Part shown: positions 7,177-15,735 of the stretch, piece after piece
Layout: every line of letters starts with the position of its first letter
Position numbering within the stretch: the first letter of the stretch is position 1
From: RGIG4140 sp045635565
GTDB taxonomy: Bacteria; Pseudomonadota; Alphaproteobacteria; CAAHEQ01; UBA3637
Length of the DNA stretch: 21,558 nucleotides
Reading direction: 5' to 3'
Assembly: GCA_045635565.1 (NCBI GenBank)
Contig: JAZTVX010000010.1
Span: forward strand, 1 to 21,558
Position numbers and translations under genes: made by a program
Notes under the pieces: model-generated
The model's database searches: none
What the model was told of the DNA's origin: nothing
The model's input: the letters and a program-made list of their open reading frames with translations, nothing else

Positions 7177-9213
7177 ATGAAAAAACTTTTATTTGCAACA
7201 GTGGCATTGGTTGTCTTGGGAGCAGCCGGAACTCTTATTTACGGTGATATGCCATTAAAAACATATTATCCGAACGGTGTATTACGCACAGAAACACAAC
7301 GATCTTTCTTTAAGAAAAATGGCACACATAAGGAATATCACCCAAACGGTCAACTAAAATTGGAGGCCATGTATGTTGACAATGTTCAAAACGGTCAGGA
7401 AAAACAATATCTGGATAATGGAACACTCAAACGTAAAGTTACGTACGTGAATGGTGCTAAAAACGGAACAGAAACAATTTACTATGATAAATCCCGTATA
7501 GAAATTCCGTATGAAAACGGTAAAAAAGAAGGAAAAGCAAACATTATCGTGTCAAACGTAGAACACTATGCCGTCACTTATAAAAACAACGTTTTGGACG
7601 GACCGGTTGAATCAATTGACGATATTGAAATAACAATTCTGCCCGATGGCCAATTTTCCATTCGTCCAACCGATGAAGAAATTGGTTCAGCAGAAGGACG
7701 TATTGTTTGTCCGGACGAAAAATTGTTTGAAGTTGCTTTTATCAATGATGAAGTTGATAAAACCGTCGCTTTACTGCGTTGCTTATCAATTGAAAAAATA
7801 ACCGCTGCCGATGAGGAATTTTCCTTTGAATGGAAAGGGGCTTTCAACTTCCCTCGTTTTACAAAAACAACAACCTTAACCGCAACTGATTTGAAACAAA
7901 AATTAAAAAATATATCCGTCCCTGTTGATTTTGTCGGAGAAGAAGTATTTAAAACATTACAAACACACTATTCTCCGAATAAAATTATCCTTACCATCAG
8001 TGATGACAATCAAACTATTTCACTTAATATTCCTGATACACAAAATAAAAACATTATACAAGGACGCATTCAATTTGATGATATTGCCGGTTTAATTGAA
8101 ACAGGTGTTGCCATCAGCAAAGATAATGATTTTAATAAATTGATTCCGTTATTGAAAAATGCATCATTAAATGAAATCATTTTTTCAACGGCACATGCAA
8201 CAAAAGATATCGCTTTATTGGGAAAAATCCAACCGTTTTTGTTAAAAGTTGCCGATAATACAGCATTTACAATTTATAATCCGGATGAAAAACCCGTTTT
8301 AGAAATCAAAAAAGGACAAACGGGTGTTCACTTTGATATACGTTATCCGTTATCGACAAAACCGATGCTTTCTTTTTCTGAAGAAATCGAATTTTCGGAA
8401 CTGTCAAAATTACAAGAAAGTTTGGAACAAGCCCAAAACACACAAGATTACATGATGATTGGTATGACATACGGACAAAACCCAACAGAAACCATACCTC
8501 AAAAAGTTATCATCAAAGATTTAAAATTAACCGGTGCTGACGGAACGGTTTTGGCTCAAAGTGATAAAATAAGCATTTATCCGAATAAACAGCATATTGA
8601 CGGAATGATAACAATAACAGGCGAAAATAATCAACAAGTCAAAATAGCCTATGCAAATCAAAACCAGATATCTATTACCGATACAAACGGATCAACACAA
8701 ACGATTGATATAGACGATTTACAAACTTATTTTGAAAAAATCGGTTTACAAAATATCGTCAAACAAAACGTATTAGAACCATTAACACAAGAAGGCAGAC
8801 AACTTGCAAATGGAGATAAACATTCCTTATTGTCTTTGTTTTTTGTTGGATTTATTTCGGAAATGGATAAATTAAATACGTTGACAGATAAAACTATGTC
8901 CCCGCAACACCCTATGGTTCAAAATATCATAGATGTTGCCGGCAAATATGCGAACCTGCAATATGCCATTTATATGGTATCACAGGCTCGTGGCGTAGAA
9001 TACAAACCAACATCTTTTGAAGAAACGGATTTAGGTCAATTGCCGGATGGCATATCTTTTGAACTTGAAAAAATTGATCAAACAGAAGGCTCGGCAACCA
9101 TTCGTATCACATCACTTTATGATGAGGCCTTATTATCGGCCATCATAAAAGAAAGACCGGATATGGCTCAAATCGTTGATGCAAATACAATTTTAGTAAC
9201 ATTTCCTCAATAA
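7177..9213 (+). CDS. Exported or membrane-anchored MORN-repeat protein with long uncharacterised C-terminus
   Basis: A 678-residue protein with a hydrophobic N-terminal signal or anchor (residues 4-22). It is followed by about four MORN_2-type repeats (roughly 28-121) with the signature Y-x-N-G-x(n)-G-x(2-4)-Y (YYPNG, YHPNGQL, YLDNGTL, YENGKKEG). The remaining 550 or so residues are a mixed-structure, Lys/Asp/Thr-rich region that I cannot assign to a family. GGGAG upstream supports the start. MORN_2 repeats occur in surface and cell-envelope proteins and are thought to mediate protein or lipid contacts. The signal suggests action outside the cytoplasm. The stop codon overlaps the rnhB start by one base (TAATG), so the two are probably co-translated. 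No function is assigned. Confidence 0.8.
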   Translation: MKKLLFATVALVVLGAAGTLIYGDMPLKTYYPNGVLRTETQRSFFKKNGTHKEYHPNGQLKLEAMYVDNVQNGQEKQYLDNGTLKRKVTYVNGAKNGTETIYYDKSRIEIPYENGKKEGKANIIVSNVEHYAVTYKNNVLDGPVESIDDIEITILPDGQFSIRPTDEEIGSAEGRIVCPDEKLFEVAFINDEVDKTVALLRCLSIEKITAADEEFSFEWKGAFNFPRFTKTTTLTATDLKQKLKNISVPVDFVGEEVFKTLQTHYSPNKIILTISDDNQTISLNIPDTQNKNIIQGRIQFDDIAGLIETGVAISKDNDFNKLIPLLKNASLNEIIFSTAHATKDIALLGKIQPFLLKVADNTAFTIYNPDEKPVLEIKKGQTGVHFDIRYPLSTKPMLSFSEEIEFSELSKLQESLEQAQNTQDYMMIGMTYGQNPTETIPQKVIIKDLKLTGADGTVLAQSDKISIYPNKQHIDGMITITGENNQQVKIAYANQNQISITDTNGSTQTIDIDDLQTYFEKIGLQNIVKQNVLEPLTQEGRQLANGDKHSLLSLFFVGFISEMDKLNTLTDKTMSPQHPMVQNIIDVAGKYANLQYAIYMVSQARGVEYKPTSFEETDLGQLPDGISFELEKIDQTEGSATIRITSLYDEALLSAIIKERPDMAQIVDANTILVTFPQ

Positions 9214-9875
9214 TGGATAAAAATATGCCTGATTTTGCCATCGAATCACGTTTAAACGAATATACGACCGTCTTTGGATTAGACGAAGCCGGTCGTGGTC
9301 CGTGGTGTGGACCAGTCGTTGCGGCTTGTGCCTGTTGGCAAAATCAGGACATCCCCATTTCTTTAAGACATCAAATTGACGATTCGAAAAAATTATCAGC
9401 TGTCAAACGGGAACGATTATTTGATGAAATTATACAATCATCTTGTATTTACGGTATCGGTTGTGCATCAGCAGAAGAAATCGATTCGCTCAATATTTTA
9501 CAAGCCACGTTTTTGGCCATGAAACGAGCCTTGGAAAATGCCCGACAAACATTTCACATTCATCCGTCTTATGCGTTAATTGATGGGAATCGACTGCCGA
9601 AAGATTGGCATATTCCGTGTCAATGTGTTATCAAGGGCGACCATCTGTCATTATCCATTGCAACAGCTTCTATTCTTGCCAAAGTTACACGAGACAGAAT
9701 CATGTGTGAACTGGCACAGATTTACCCGCAATACGGGTGGGAACAAAATGCCGGTTACGGCACAAAACAGCATATTCAAGCCCTTGAACAATACGGCATT
9801 ACACCTTATCATCGTCGCTCCTACGCTCCGATTAGAGCCCTGATTACCAAAACATCATTAAAAAAGAATGATTAA
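9213..9875 (+). CDS. rnhB: Ribonuclease HII
   Basis: Endonuclease that cuts RNA in RNA-DNA hybrids and starts removal of misincorporated ribonucleotides. The 220-residue protein shows the family signature GLDEAGRGPWCGPVVAA with the catalytic pair D24-E25. It also has DDSKKLS at 57-63, the third acidic site in ALIDGN (D124), the SIATASILAKVTRD block (D161) and GYGTKQH near the end. All expected acidic residues are present. The ATG overlaps the stop of the upstream MORN gene by one base, suggesting translational coupling. A second ATG four codons in (9225) is possible. Confidence 0.95.
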   Translation: MDKNMPDFAIESRLNEYTTVFGLDEAGRGPWCGPVVAACACWQNQDIPISLRHQIDDSKKLSAVKRERLFDEIIQSSCIYGIGCASAEEIDSLNILQATFLAMKRALENARQTFHIHPSYALIDGNRLPKDWHIPCQCVIKGDHLSLSIATASILAKVTRDRIMCELAQIYPQYGWEQNAGYGTKQHIQALEQYGITPYHRRSYAPIRALITKTSLKKND

Positions 9876-9886
9876 GCAAATTTTAC

Positions 9887-9915
9887 TTGCAATTAAATAA
9901 AAAAAAGTGTATAAG
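9887..9915 (+). promoter_or_regulatory. Promoter of the rplY operon
   Basis: TTGCAA (9887-9892), a 17-nt spacer and TATAAG (9910-9915). The resulting leader of about 85 nt before rplY contains cacccctggagg (9954-9965) and a T-rich run. This leaves room for leader control, as some ribosomal-protein genes have, but I see no clear hairpin. Confidence 0.7.
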
Positions 9916-10006
9916 AGATGCACTTTTGTAAAGGCAAGAGTCAAAGATTAATTCACCCCTGGAGGATTTTTCTTTGTTTTTTTATTTTTTAGATAAGGAA
10001 TTTATT

Positions 10007-10600
10007 ATGCAAGTTTCTCAATTAAACGCAGTCAAACGTGAAAAAGCTGGTAAGGGGGCCTCTCGCGCTAAACGTCGTGAAGGGTTCGTTCCTGCCGTTA
10101 TTTACGGAGATAAAAAAGAACCGTTAATCATCGCATTAGAAGAAAAAGTCATCGTTGCTGAAATGGCTAAAAAAGGTTTGTGGACACGTCAATTCAATAT
10201 CGTTGTTGATGGTCAAAATAACCACGTTTTGTGCCAAGATATTCAAAAACACCCTGTTTCTTCCCGTCCGATGCACGTCGATTTCCTGCGTATTTCAAAA
10301 GATGCCGAAATGACATTGGATATCCCTGTTCGTTTCGAAAATGAAACAACATGTCCGGGCATTAAATTAGGCGGTGTTTTGAACGTTGTTCACAGAACAT
10401 TAGAAGCAAAATGTAAAGCCGACAATATTCCGGAAGCTTTCGTTATCGACTTATCAAAAGTTGAAATGGGTACATCCATCACGGCTTTCTCAATTGAATT
10501 GCCTGCTGGTGTTAAATTGGCAGCAACAGAAGATTTCACGGTTGCTACAATTGTTGCCGCTCACGGTTCATCTGACGCTGCTTCAACAGAAGCCAAATAA
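10007..10600 (+). CDS. rplY: 50S ribosomal protein bL25 (Ctc/TL5 form)
   Basis: Binds 5S rRNA in the large ribosomal subunit. The 197-residue product is the long, two-domain form. The N-terminal L25 domain includes GASRAKRREGFVPAVIYG and the HPVSSRPMHVDFLRI strand. A C-terminal TL5 beta-domain follows (LDIPVRFENE…CPGIKLGGVLNVV…). I chose the ATG at 10007 because AAGGA lies 7 nt upstream and the protein then starts MQVSQLNAVKREKAGKG as in the family. An upstream in-frame start at 9974 lies in T-rich leader and is rejected. The gene heads a cluster with pth two bases downstream, a pairing common in proteobacteria. Confidence 0.95.
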   Translation: MQVSQLNAVKREKAGKGASRAKRREGFVPAVIYGDKKEPLIIALEEKVIVAEMAKKGLWTRQFNIVVDGQNNHVLCQDIQKHPVSSRPMHVDFLRISKDAEMTLDIPVRFENETTCPGIKLGGVLNVVHRTLEAKCKADNIPEAFVIDLSKVEMGTSITAFSIELPAGVKLAATEDFTVATIVAAHGSSDAASTEAK

Positions 10601-10602
10601 TC

Positions 10603-11163
10603 ATGTTTTTGTTGGTTGGTCTAGGAAATCCGGGAACCGAATACGCCGAAACCCGCCACAATGTTGGATTTATGGCGGTGGACGAAATTGTCCGCCGCCA
10701 TCATTTTTCCGGTTTTAAATCCAAATTCAAAGGCGTTTACGCAGATGGTTCAGTTCAACAAGAAAAAGTCATCGTCTTAAAACCGATGACATACATGAAT
10801 TTATCCGGTGAATCTGTCGGAGCATTATGTCATTTTTTTAAAATACCTCCGGAAAAAGTTATCGTGTTTCATGACGACATGGATTTACCGGTCGGCAAAA
10901 TCAAAGTAAAAACCGGCGGTGGTTCCGGTGGTCACAATGGCATAAAAAGCATTGATGCCCATATCGGAAACGGCTATACCCGTGTTCGAATCGGTGTTTC
11001 AAAACCGCCGTTAAAAGAACAGGTTGTCGATTGGGTTTTGTCTCGCTTTTCATCTGCTGACAGAACTGTTTTAGAGGAGTTAATTACAAAAACAGCCACA
11101 GAACTTCCAACATTGTTGACAAAAGACGGCAGTTGTTTTATGAATAAAATAATAACAAAATAA
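10603..11163 (+). CDS. pth: Peptidyl-tRNA hydrolase
   Basis: Releases tRNA from peptidyl-tRNAs dropped by stalled ribosomes. The 186-residue enzyme begins FLLVGLGNPG. It carries the conserved catalytic set: Asn9 in GLGNPG, His19 in TRHNVGF, Asn66 in KPMTYMNLSG, the Asp of HDDMDLP (90-96) and Asn112 in GGHNGIKS. The start lies two bases after the rplY stop, which together with shared strand and short spacing indicates one transcript. Confidence 0.96.
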   Translation: MFLLVGLGNPGTEYAETRHNVGFMAVDEIVRRHHFSGFKSKFKGVYADGSVQQEKVIVLKPMTYMNLSGESVGALCHFFKIPPEKVIVFHDDMDLPVGKIKVKTGGGSGGHNGIKSIDAHIGNGYTRVRIGVSKPPLKEQVVDWVLSRFSSADRTVLEELITKTATELPTLLTKDGSCFMNKIITK

Positions 11164-11182
11164 CAACAACGGGGGTAACATC

Positions 11183-12148
11183 ATGAAAAAATATATAACA
11201 ATAATCTATATGTGGATAGTTTTGTTTTTATCCATCAGTGTTACTCCTGCTTTTTCCGTTAATCTTCCCTATTATACACCCCCGATTATCGATGAAGCAA
11301 ATTTGATATCTGACGAGGATAAATCTACCATTCGACGCATGTTGCGTGATCAATACCATCCACACATATTGGTTGTTACACTCAAATCTGACCGAGGAAA
11401 GGGAGATGCTTACTTTTCCGATTTAATGAAAAACTGGGGTTTGTCTCAATACGAAATTGATAACACATTATTTATCGGATTATCACATCAAACAAAACGG
11501 ATTGCCATATTAGTCGGCAAAAATGTATCAGCCATTGTACCGTCTCGACGGGATATTATCATGAAACAGTTAATATCTTATGCCAATCGACGTGATTTTA
11601 GTACAGGCATACTTGAAACTGTCAAAACAGTCCAATCGTTTTTGCATAATCGGCCTCAAAAAACAAGCAAAAAACACAACTCAACCAATCAGTCTGATAA
11701 ACATATTCAAGATGTCATTTTCGATATTTTCCTGCCGATTGGATTTATGATATTTGGATTATCATTCTTTTTTAAAATGGTTGCAGTAGCCAGTCGTTGT
11801 TTCCAACAAATTGAAAACGGGCAACGCCTATGGCGATATAGTTCAAGTGTTAACAAAAACGCCTTGTTGCAAAAACAACTCAATCAAAAAATTCATCAGT
11901 CTAAACAAACGAATCAAATACAACCGACGCAAATTCCCCCGATTCCAACACCGGTTGAACCAACCCCCATTGCTTCATGTCCCTACCATCAAGATGTTGA
12001 AAAACGTTGTTCGGATTACAATTTGTTTGGTTTTGTCAAAAAACGTTCAACGATTACCGGCATTTTATCAAAAGTCAACCCAATCAAGAAAAAGGGACCT
12101 CGTATCATTGGTGAAGAACGCCAATCTGGTGGAGGGCGTGAATTTTAA
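11183..12148 (+). CDS. TPM-domain membrane protein
   Basis: A 321-residue protein with a signal peptide (about 1-25, ending AFS) and an extracytoplasmic TPM domain (about 33-155: YTPPIIDEANLIS…, HILVVTL, DNTLFIGLSHQTKRIAILVG). A transmembrane helix follows at about 179-201. The rest is a Gln/Pro-rich linker and a basic C-terminus with a Cys pair (SCPYHQDVEKRCSDY). Family members are implicated in envelope maintenance, for example photosystem repair TLP18.3 in plants; bacterial roles are mostly unproven. GGGGG lies before the ATG. The protein ends SGGGREF where many relatives end in a Gly-rich GGGASGSW-type tail. It sits between pth and ychF, apparently in the same operon. Confidence 0.75.
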   Translation: MKKYITIIYMWIVLFLSISVTPAFSVNLPYYTPPIIDEANLISDEDKSTIRRMLRDQYHPHILVVTLKSDRGKGDAYFSDLMKNWGLSQYEIDNTLFIGLSHQTKRIAILVGKNVSAIVPSRRDIIMKQLISYANRRDFSTGILETVKTVQSFLHNRPQKTSKKHNSTNQSDKHIQDVIFDIFLPIGFMIFGLSFFFKMVAVASRCFQQIENGQRLWRYSSSVNKNALLQKQLNQKIHQSKQTNQIQPTQIPPIPTPVEPTPIASCPYHQDVEKRCSDYNLFGFVKKRSTITGILSKVNPIKKKGPRIIGEERQSGGGREF

Positions 12149-12194
12149 CACACAATAAAACAAATAAAAAAAACGAATAGGAAAGGATATTATT

Positions 12195-13298
12195 ATGGGA
12201 TTTAATTGTGGAATTGTCGGCTTGCCGAACGTGGGAAAATCAACATTATTTAACGCTTTAACATCAACCGTACAAGCACAGGCCGCCAATTATCCGTTTT
12301 GCACGATTGAACCGAATGTCGGTCGGGTTGCCGTACCGGATGCACGTTTAGATGTCTTACAAAAAATCGATAATGCTCAAAAAATCATTCCGACACAGTT
12401 GGAATTTGTTGACATTGCCGGATTGGTTCGGGGGGCCTCTCGGGGTGAAGGATTGGGCAATCAGTTTTTAGCCAATATACGGGAAGTAGATGCCATTATT
12501 CATGTATTGAGATGTTTTGATGATTCAAACATTGTTCATGTAGAAGGAACAATCGATCCGATTCGTGACGCCGAAACGGTTGAAACAGAACTCATGCTTG
12601 CCGATTTAGAAAGCATGGAAAAACGCATTACTCCCATTCAAAAAAAAGCACAAACAGGCGATAAAGAATCAAAACAATGGTTGGAAGTCATGCAACCGGT
12701 TCTTGATTTATTAAGAAACGGCAAACCCGCTCGGTTAGCCCGCCCAAGCGAACCGGACAAGTTAAAATTATTCAATCAATTATTTTTATTGACAGGCAAA
12801 CCCGTTTTGTACGTTTGTAACGTTGACGAAGCCAGTGCAGCCACAGGAAATGATTTTTCAGCAAAAGTGGAGCAAATGGCTCGTGAACAAGGTAATTCCA
12901 GCGTTGTGATTTCAGCCGCCATTGAAGCCGAAGTTGCCCAATTAACAAATTTGGATGAACAACGTGAATTTTTGGATACATTAGGCTTGACAGAAACCGG
13001 TTTAAACCGCATTATTAAAGCAGGGTATCGTTTATTGGGGTTGGAAACATTTTTTACTTCCGGACCGAAAGAAACCCATGCTTGGACAATGCAGTCCGGC
13101 ATAACGGCTCCACAGGCCGCCGGCATTATTCATACGGATTTTGAACGTGGTTTTATTCGTGCCGAAGTCATTTCCTATACGGATTATGTTACCTACAACG
13201 GTGAATCCGGAGCCCGTGAAAACGGTAAATTACGGCAGGAAGGTAAAACCTATGTTATGCAAGACGGCGATGTTGTTCATTTCCTCTTTAATGTTTAG
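12195..13298 (+). CDS. ychF: Redox-regulated ATPase YchF (Obg family)
   Basis: Ribosome-associated, Obg-family P-loop protein that prefers ATP over GTP. The 367-residue protein has G1 GLPNVGKS (9-16), G3 DIAGLV (73-78) and the non-canonical G4 motif NVDE (209-212). That replaces NKxD and is the family hallmark of relaxed nucleotide choice. A coiled-coil insertion and a C-terminal TGS domain (about 280-367) follow. AAGGA lies 8-9 nt before the ATG. The position downstream of pth is conserved in many proteobacteria. Length and motifs are fully typical. Confidence 0.96.
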   Translation: MGFNCGIVGLPNVGKSTLFNALTSTVQAQAANYPFCTIEPNVGRVAVPDARLDVLQKIDNAQKIIPTQLEFVDIAGLVRGASRGEGLGNQFLANIREVDAIIHVLRCFDDSNIVHVEGTIDPIRDAETVETELMLADLESMEKRITPIQKKAQTGDKESKQWLEVMQPVLDLLRNGKPARLARPSEPDKLKLFNQLFLLTGKPVLYVCNVDEASAATGNDFSAKVEQMAREQGNSSVVISAAIEAEVAQLTNLDEQREFLDTLGLTETGLNRIIKAGYRLLGLETFFTSGPKETHAWTMQSGITAPQAAGIIHTDFERGFIRAEVISYTDYVTYNGESGARENGKLRQEGKTYVMQDGDVVHFLFNV

Positions 13299-13306
13299 GT
13301 TGATGC

Positions 13307-13332
13307 TTTCTGCCTAACATGAAAGGCAGAAA
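13307..13332 (+). promoter_or_regulatory. Hairpin covering the ribosome binding site of the hemerythrin gene
   Basis: A perfect 8-bp inverted repeat, TTTCTGCC-N10-GGCAGAAA, lies between ychF and the hemerythrin gene. The only plausible Shine-Dalgarno (AAAGG, 13322-13326) sits in the loop and the start of the 3' arm. The ATG at 13334 follows directly. Folding of the mRNA would hide the ribosome site, so translation could be switched or damped. There is no T-run, so this is not a terminator. Confidence 0.55.
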
Positions 13333-13333
13333 C

Positions 13334-13780
13334 ATGAATCAAATAACTTGGCGTAAACAAATGGATTTACAATATCCGCCGATTGATGATGAACATCAGG
13401 CGTTTATGAAAGTTGTCAACAAAGCACAAGAAGCCGCTCAGAAAGATGACTTTATGTGTTTTAATGACATTTTTGAACAATGTTACGAATACGCACGCAC
13501 ACATTTTCCACATGAAGAAGATTTAATGGAACGCATTTCTTATCCAGGTTTGGAATCACATGCCTTATCTCATCAAAAATTCATTCAAAATATATCTGAA
13601 TTGCGACAAATATACAACCAAGCCAAAACATTGGAAGAATATCGTTCCATTGTCCGTAAAACTGCTCATTTTTTGAGTGCTTGGTTTTTAGGGCATATTT
13701 TGGGCAAAGACAGATTATATAAGCCATACCTTGTCCGATTACGGCAATTACCGCCTCGTATGAACTACGATTCGCCTTAA
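13334..13780 (+). CDS. Bacteriohemerythrin
   Basis: A small cytoplasmic protein with a di-iron four-helix bundle that binds oxygen or acts as an iron or redox sensor. The 148-residue product has all seven ligands in the family pattern: H21 (DDEHQ), H57-x3-E61 (HFPHE), H76-x3-H80 (HALSH) and H121-x4-D126 (HILGKD). I chose the ATG at 13334 because AAAGG lies 7 nt upstream; the in-frame ATG at 13319 has no ribosome site and sits inside a hairpin loop. It follows ychF by 35 nt, so it may share that transcript, with the hairpin adding separate control. No fused signalling domain is present. Confidence 0.88.
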   Translation: MNQITWRKQMDLQYPPIDDEHQAFMKVVNKAQEAAQKDDFMCFNDIFEQCYEYARTHFPHEEDLMERISYPGLESHALSHQKFIQNISELRQIYNQAKTLEEYRSIVRKTAHFLSAWFLGHILGKDRLYKPYLVRLRQLPPRMNYDSP

Positions 13781-13834
13781 AAACAACAGACAGAACTCAC
13801 ATCTGAACGCACAACCGAATCCGATAGATTCCTT

Positions 13835-13858
13835 ATTTTTATCCTTCACGATAAAAAT
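13835..13858 (+). terminator. AT-rich hairpin after the hemerythrin gene
   Basis: ATTTTTATC-N6-GATAAAAAT is a perfect 9-bp inverted repeat 54 nt after the stop. It is AT-rich and not followed by a clean T-run, so it is only a possible terminator of the rplY-to-hemerythrin run. Confidence 0.3.
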
Positions 13859-13882
13859 TAAAACAAGACAAATAAAAAACGC

Positions 13883-13911
13883 TTGACTTTTCGAATAAAA
13901 TCGTGTAAAAG
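13883..13911 (+). promoter_or_regulatory. Promoter of rpmB
   Basis: TTGACT (13883-13888), a 17-nt spacer and TAAAAG (13906-13911), about 40 nt upstream of the rpmB ATG, with AGAAAGGG before the start codon. Confidence 0.65.
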
Positions 13912-13949
13912 GATTTCAGTTTTATTTTATTTTAGAAAGGGATTATACC

Positions 13950-14243
13950 ATGACAAAAAAGTGCCTCGTCACGGGGAAAGGTGTTCAAACAGGAAATAAT
14001 GTAAGTAAATCAAATCGTAAAACACGTCGTCGTTTTATGCCGAACTTGCAAAACGTTGCTATTTACAGCGAAATCTTAGGTCAACAAGTTAACGTTCGCA
14101 TCACATCACATGGTTTACGTACAATTGAAAAGAATGGTGGTTTGGATTTGTATTTGTTAAACACACCTGTTTCAAAATTAACACCGGAATCCAAAGAATT
14201 GCGTAATCGCATTGCCGGTGCCAAAGCCAAAAAAGGTTTGTAA
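13950..14243 (+). CDS. rpmB: 50S ribosomal protein bL28
   Basis: Large-subunit ribosomal protein. The 97-residue product has the long alphaproteobacterial form: CLVTGKGVQTGNNVSKSNRKTRRRF at the N-terminus, then RFMPNLQ, a central strand domain (VNVRITSHGLRTIEKNGGLD) and a basic C-terminal helix. Only one Cys (C5) is near the N-terminus, so this is the zinc-independent type. It has its own promoter and a strong terminator, so it is monocistronic. Confidence 0.97.
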   Translation: MTKKCLVTGKGVQTGNNVSKSNRKTRRRFMPNLQNVAIYSEILGQQVNVRITSHGLRTIEKNGGLDLYLLNTPVSKLTPESKELRNRIAGAKAKKGL

Positions 14244-14264
14244 TTAGCACAAAATTTTCAAAAA

Positions 14265-14289
14265 GACCACCGTTCTCGGTGGTTTTTTT
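14265..14289 (+). terminator. Intrinsic terminator of rpmB
   Basis: A 7-bp GC-rich stem ACCACCG/CGGTGGT (14266-14272 with 14277-14283), a TTCT loop and then a run of T. It is a textbook terminator 22 nt after the rpmB stop. Confidence 0.93.
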
Positions 14290-14319
14290 GTATTCAAACA
14301 AATTGATGATTAAAAACCT

Positions 14320-14348
14320 TTGACGTTTATTGAAAAAAGAGATAATTT
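14320..14348 (+). promoter_or_regulatory. Helicase promoter, near-leaderless
   Basis: TTGACG (14320-14325), a 17-nt spacer and TAATTT (14343-14348). Transcription would begin at about 14355, at or next to the ATG at 14356, implying an mRNA with almost no leader. Confidence 0.55.
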
Positions 14349-14355
14349 CACTTAT

Positions 14356-15735
14356 ATGACAAAAACAAAAATCAAGACGGATTTTACTCTTCAAAACATC
14401 AATCAAGTTCTACCCGAATTTGCATTAGATGCTGTTCAAGCCGATTTGTTTCATAAGTTAGAAACAACATCGAATAACTATTTTGTTCAAGGACAAGCCG
14501 GGACAGGCAAATCAACTTTTATCCGACATTTAAAAACACACAGTAAAAAGAAAATCCGTATTGCCTGCCCGACGGCTTTGGCCGCCATACATATCGGGGG
14601 TGTAACAATACATTCATTGTTTCAACTACCGTTAAAAGATTTTTTTATTCCCGAAGAATTAGAATTAAAACGCAAAACAGCCAACATTTTAAAAAAAACC
14701 GACTTACTGATTATTGATGAAGCATCCATGATTCGTCCCGATATTTTGGATGCTATTCATATATTGGCACAACGGGCTCGTCAATCCGTTTTACCGTTCG
14801 GAGGAATGCAACTATTGTTAATCGGTGATTTATGCCAGTTACCTCCTGTTATCAAATCATCAACTTATCCCATTTTTCGGGCAAAATACGGGCATAGTGA
14901 ATCCTATTTTTTTGATGCTAAATCCTATCAAACGGGTCAATTCGAAACAGTGTTTTTCACAACTGTTTATCGTCAACAAGATAATGAATTAGTCAATCAT
15001 CTTGTTAATTTACGTCACCATCGTCATTTGGATAAAACCGTATCCTTTTTTAATAATCAGGTTAATGATACAAACACTGATTATCCGAATGCTATCACCA
15101 TTACCCCTTACAAAGAAACAGCCGAACGCATTAACGAAGAACGATTAAACGAATTAAGCGGGCAATTGTTTTTATATACAGCCATATCACAAGGCAGTTT
15201 TTTAACACAATCAGAAACACCCGCCCCCCATTTGCTAAAATTAAAAGTCGGCACACAAATTATTTTCAATAAGAACAATCCGCCATATTGGATTAACGGG
15301 TCCACCGGTATCATATCAGAATGCCAAGAAGACTGCATCTGGGTTCATTCGACACATAACAATCGTATTGTTGCCGTCAAACGTGAAACATGGGAAAGTT
15401 ATATCTATGAATATCGTAAAGAAACAGATGAAGTTATTGAAAAATTAAACGGTACGTTCACACAATTTCCATTACAGGTCGGATATGCTCTAACCATTCA
15501 CAAAGCACAGGGCAAAACACTTGACCGAGTAATGATTGATTTATCACGAGGGACATTTGCTCATGGGCAATTATACGTTGCATTAAGCCGAACCCGTCTT
15601 TTTCAGGATATGCGTTTAAAACGACCACTCACAACTCAAGATGTCATTATGAACAACCGTGTTTTATTATTTTTACGGTCACAATCGGCATCCCAAAATA
15701 GGATATCATCTACCATTAAAAATCCTGACTGCTAA
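14356..15735 (+). CDS. PIF1-like DNA helicase (SF1B)
   Basis: An ATP-driven 5'-3' helicase of about 459 residues. It has Walker A GQAGTGKST (46-54), a Walker B block LLIIDEASMI, motif III LLLIGDLCQLPPV and VYRQQD (motif IV region). Near the C-terminus it has motif V GYALTIHKAQGKTLDRVMID and motif VI YVALSRTR. This set is characteristic of the PIF1/RecD-like superfamily; the short length and lack of extra domains fit bacterial PIF1. I chose the ATG at 14356: the earlier in-frame TTG at 14320 is itself part of the -35 box. No Shine-Dalgarno is seen before either, consistent with leaderless translation. The 3' end overlaps the end of the convergent recombinase gene by 20 bp. Confidence 0.88.
   Translation: MTKTKIKTDFTLQNINQVLPEFALDAVQADLFHKLETTSNNYFVQGQAGTGKSTFIRHLKTHSKKKIRIACPTALAAIHIGGVTIHSLFQLPLKDFFIPEELELKRKTANILKKTDLLIIDEASMIRPDILDAIHILAQRARQSVLPFGGMQLLLIGDLCQLPPVIKSSTYPIFRAKYGHSESYFFDAKSYQTGQFETVFFTTVYRQQDNELVNHLVNLRHHRHLDKTVSFFNNQVNDTNTDYPNAITITPYKETAERINEERLNELSGQLFLYTAISQGSFLTQSETPAPHLLKLKVGTQIIFNKNNPPYWINGSTGIISECQEDCIWVHSTHNNRIVAVKRETWESYIYEYRKETDEVIEKLNGTFTQFPLQVGYALTIHKAQGKTLDRVMIDLSRGTFAHGQLYVALSRTRLFQDMRLKRPLTTQDVIMNNRVLLFLRSQSASQNRISSTIKNPDC

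Noticed and set aside
12776..13126. Minus-strand frame opposite ychF
   Set aside because: It is a shadow of a fully typical ychF gene, with no ribosome site and no recognisable protein features.
13319..13336. ATG at 13319 as the hemerythrin start
   Set aside because: It has no ribosome site and lies in the hairpin loop. The ATG at 13334 has AAAGG at proper distance.
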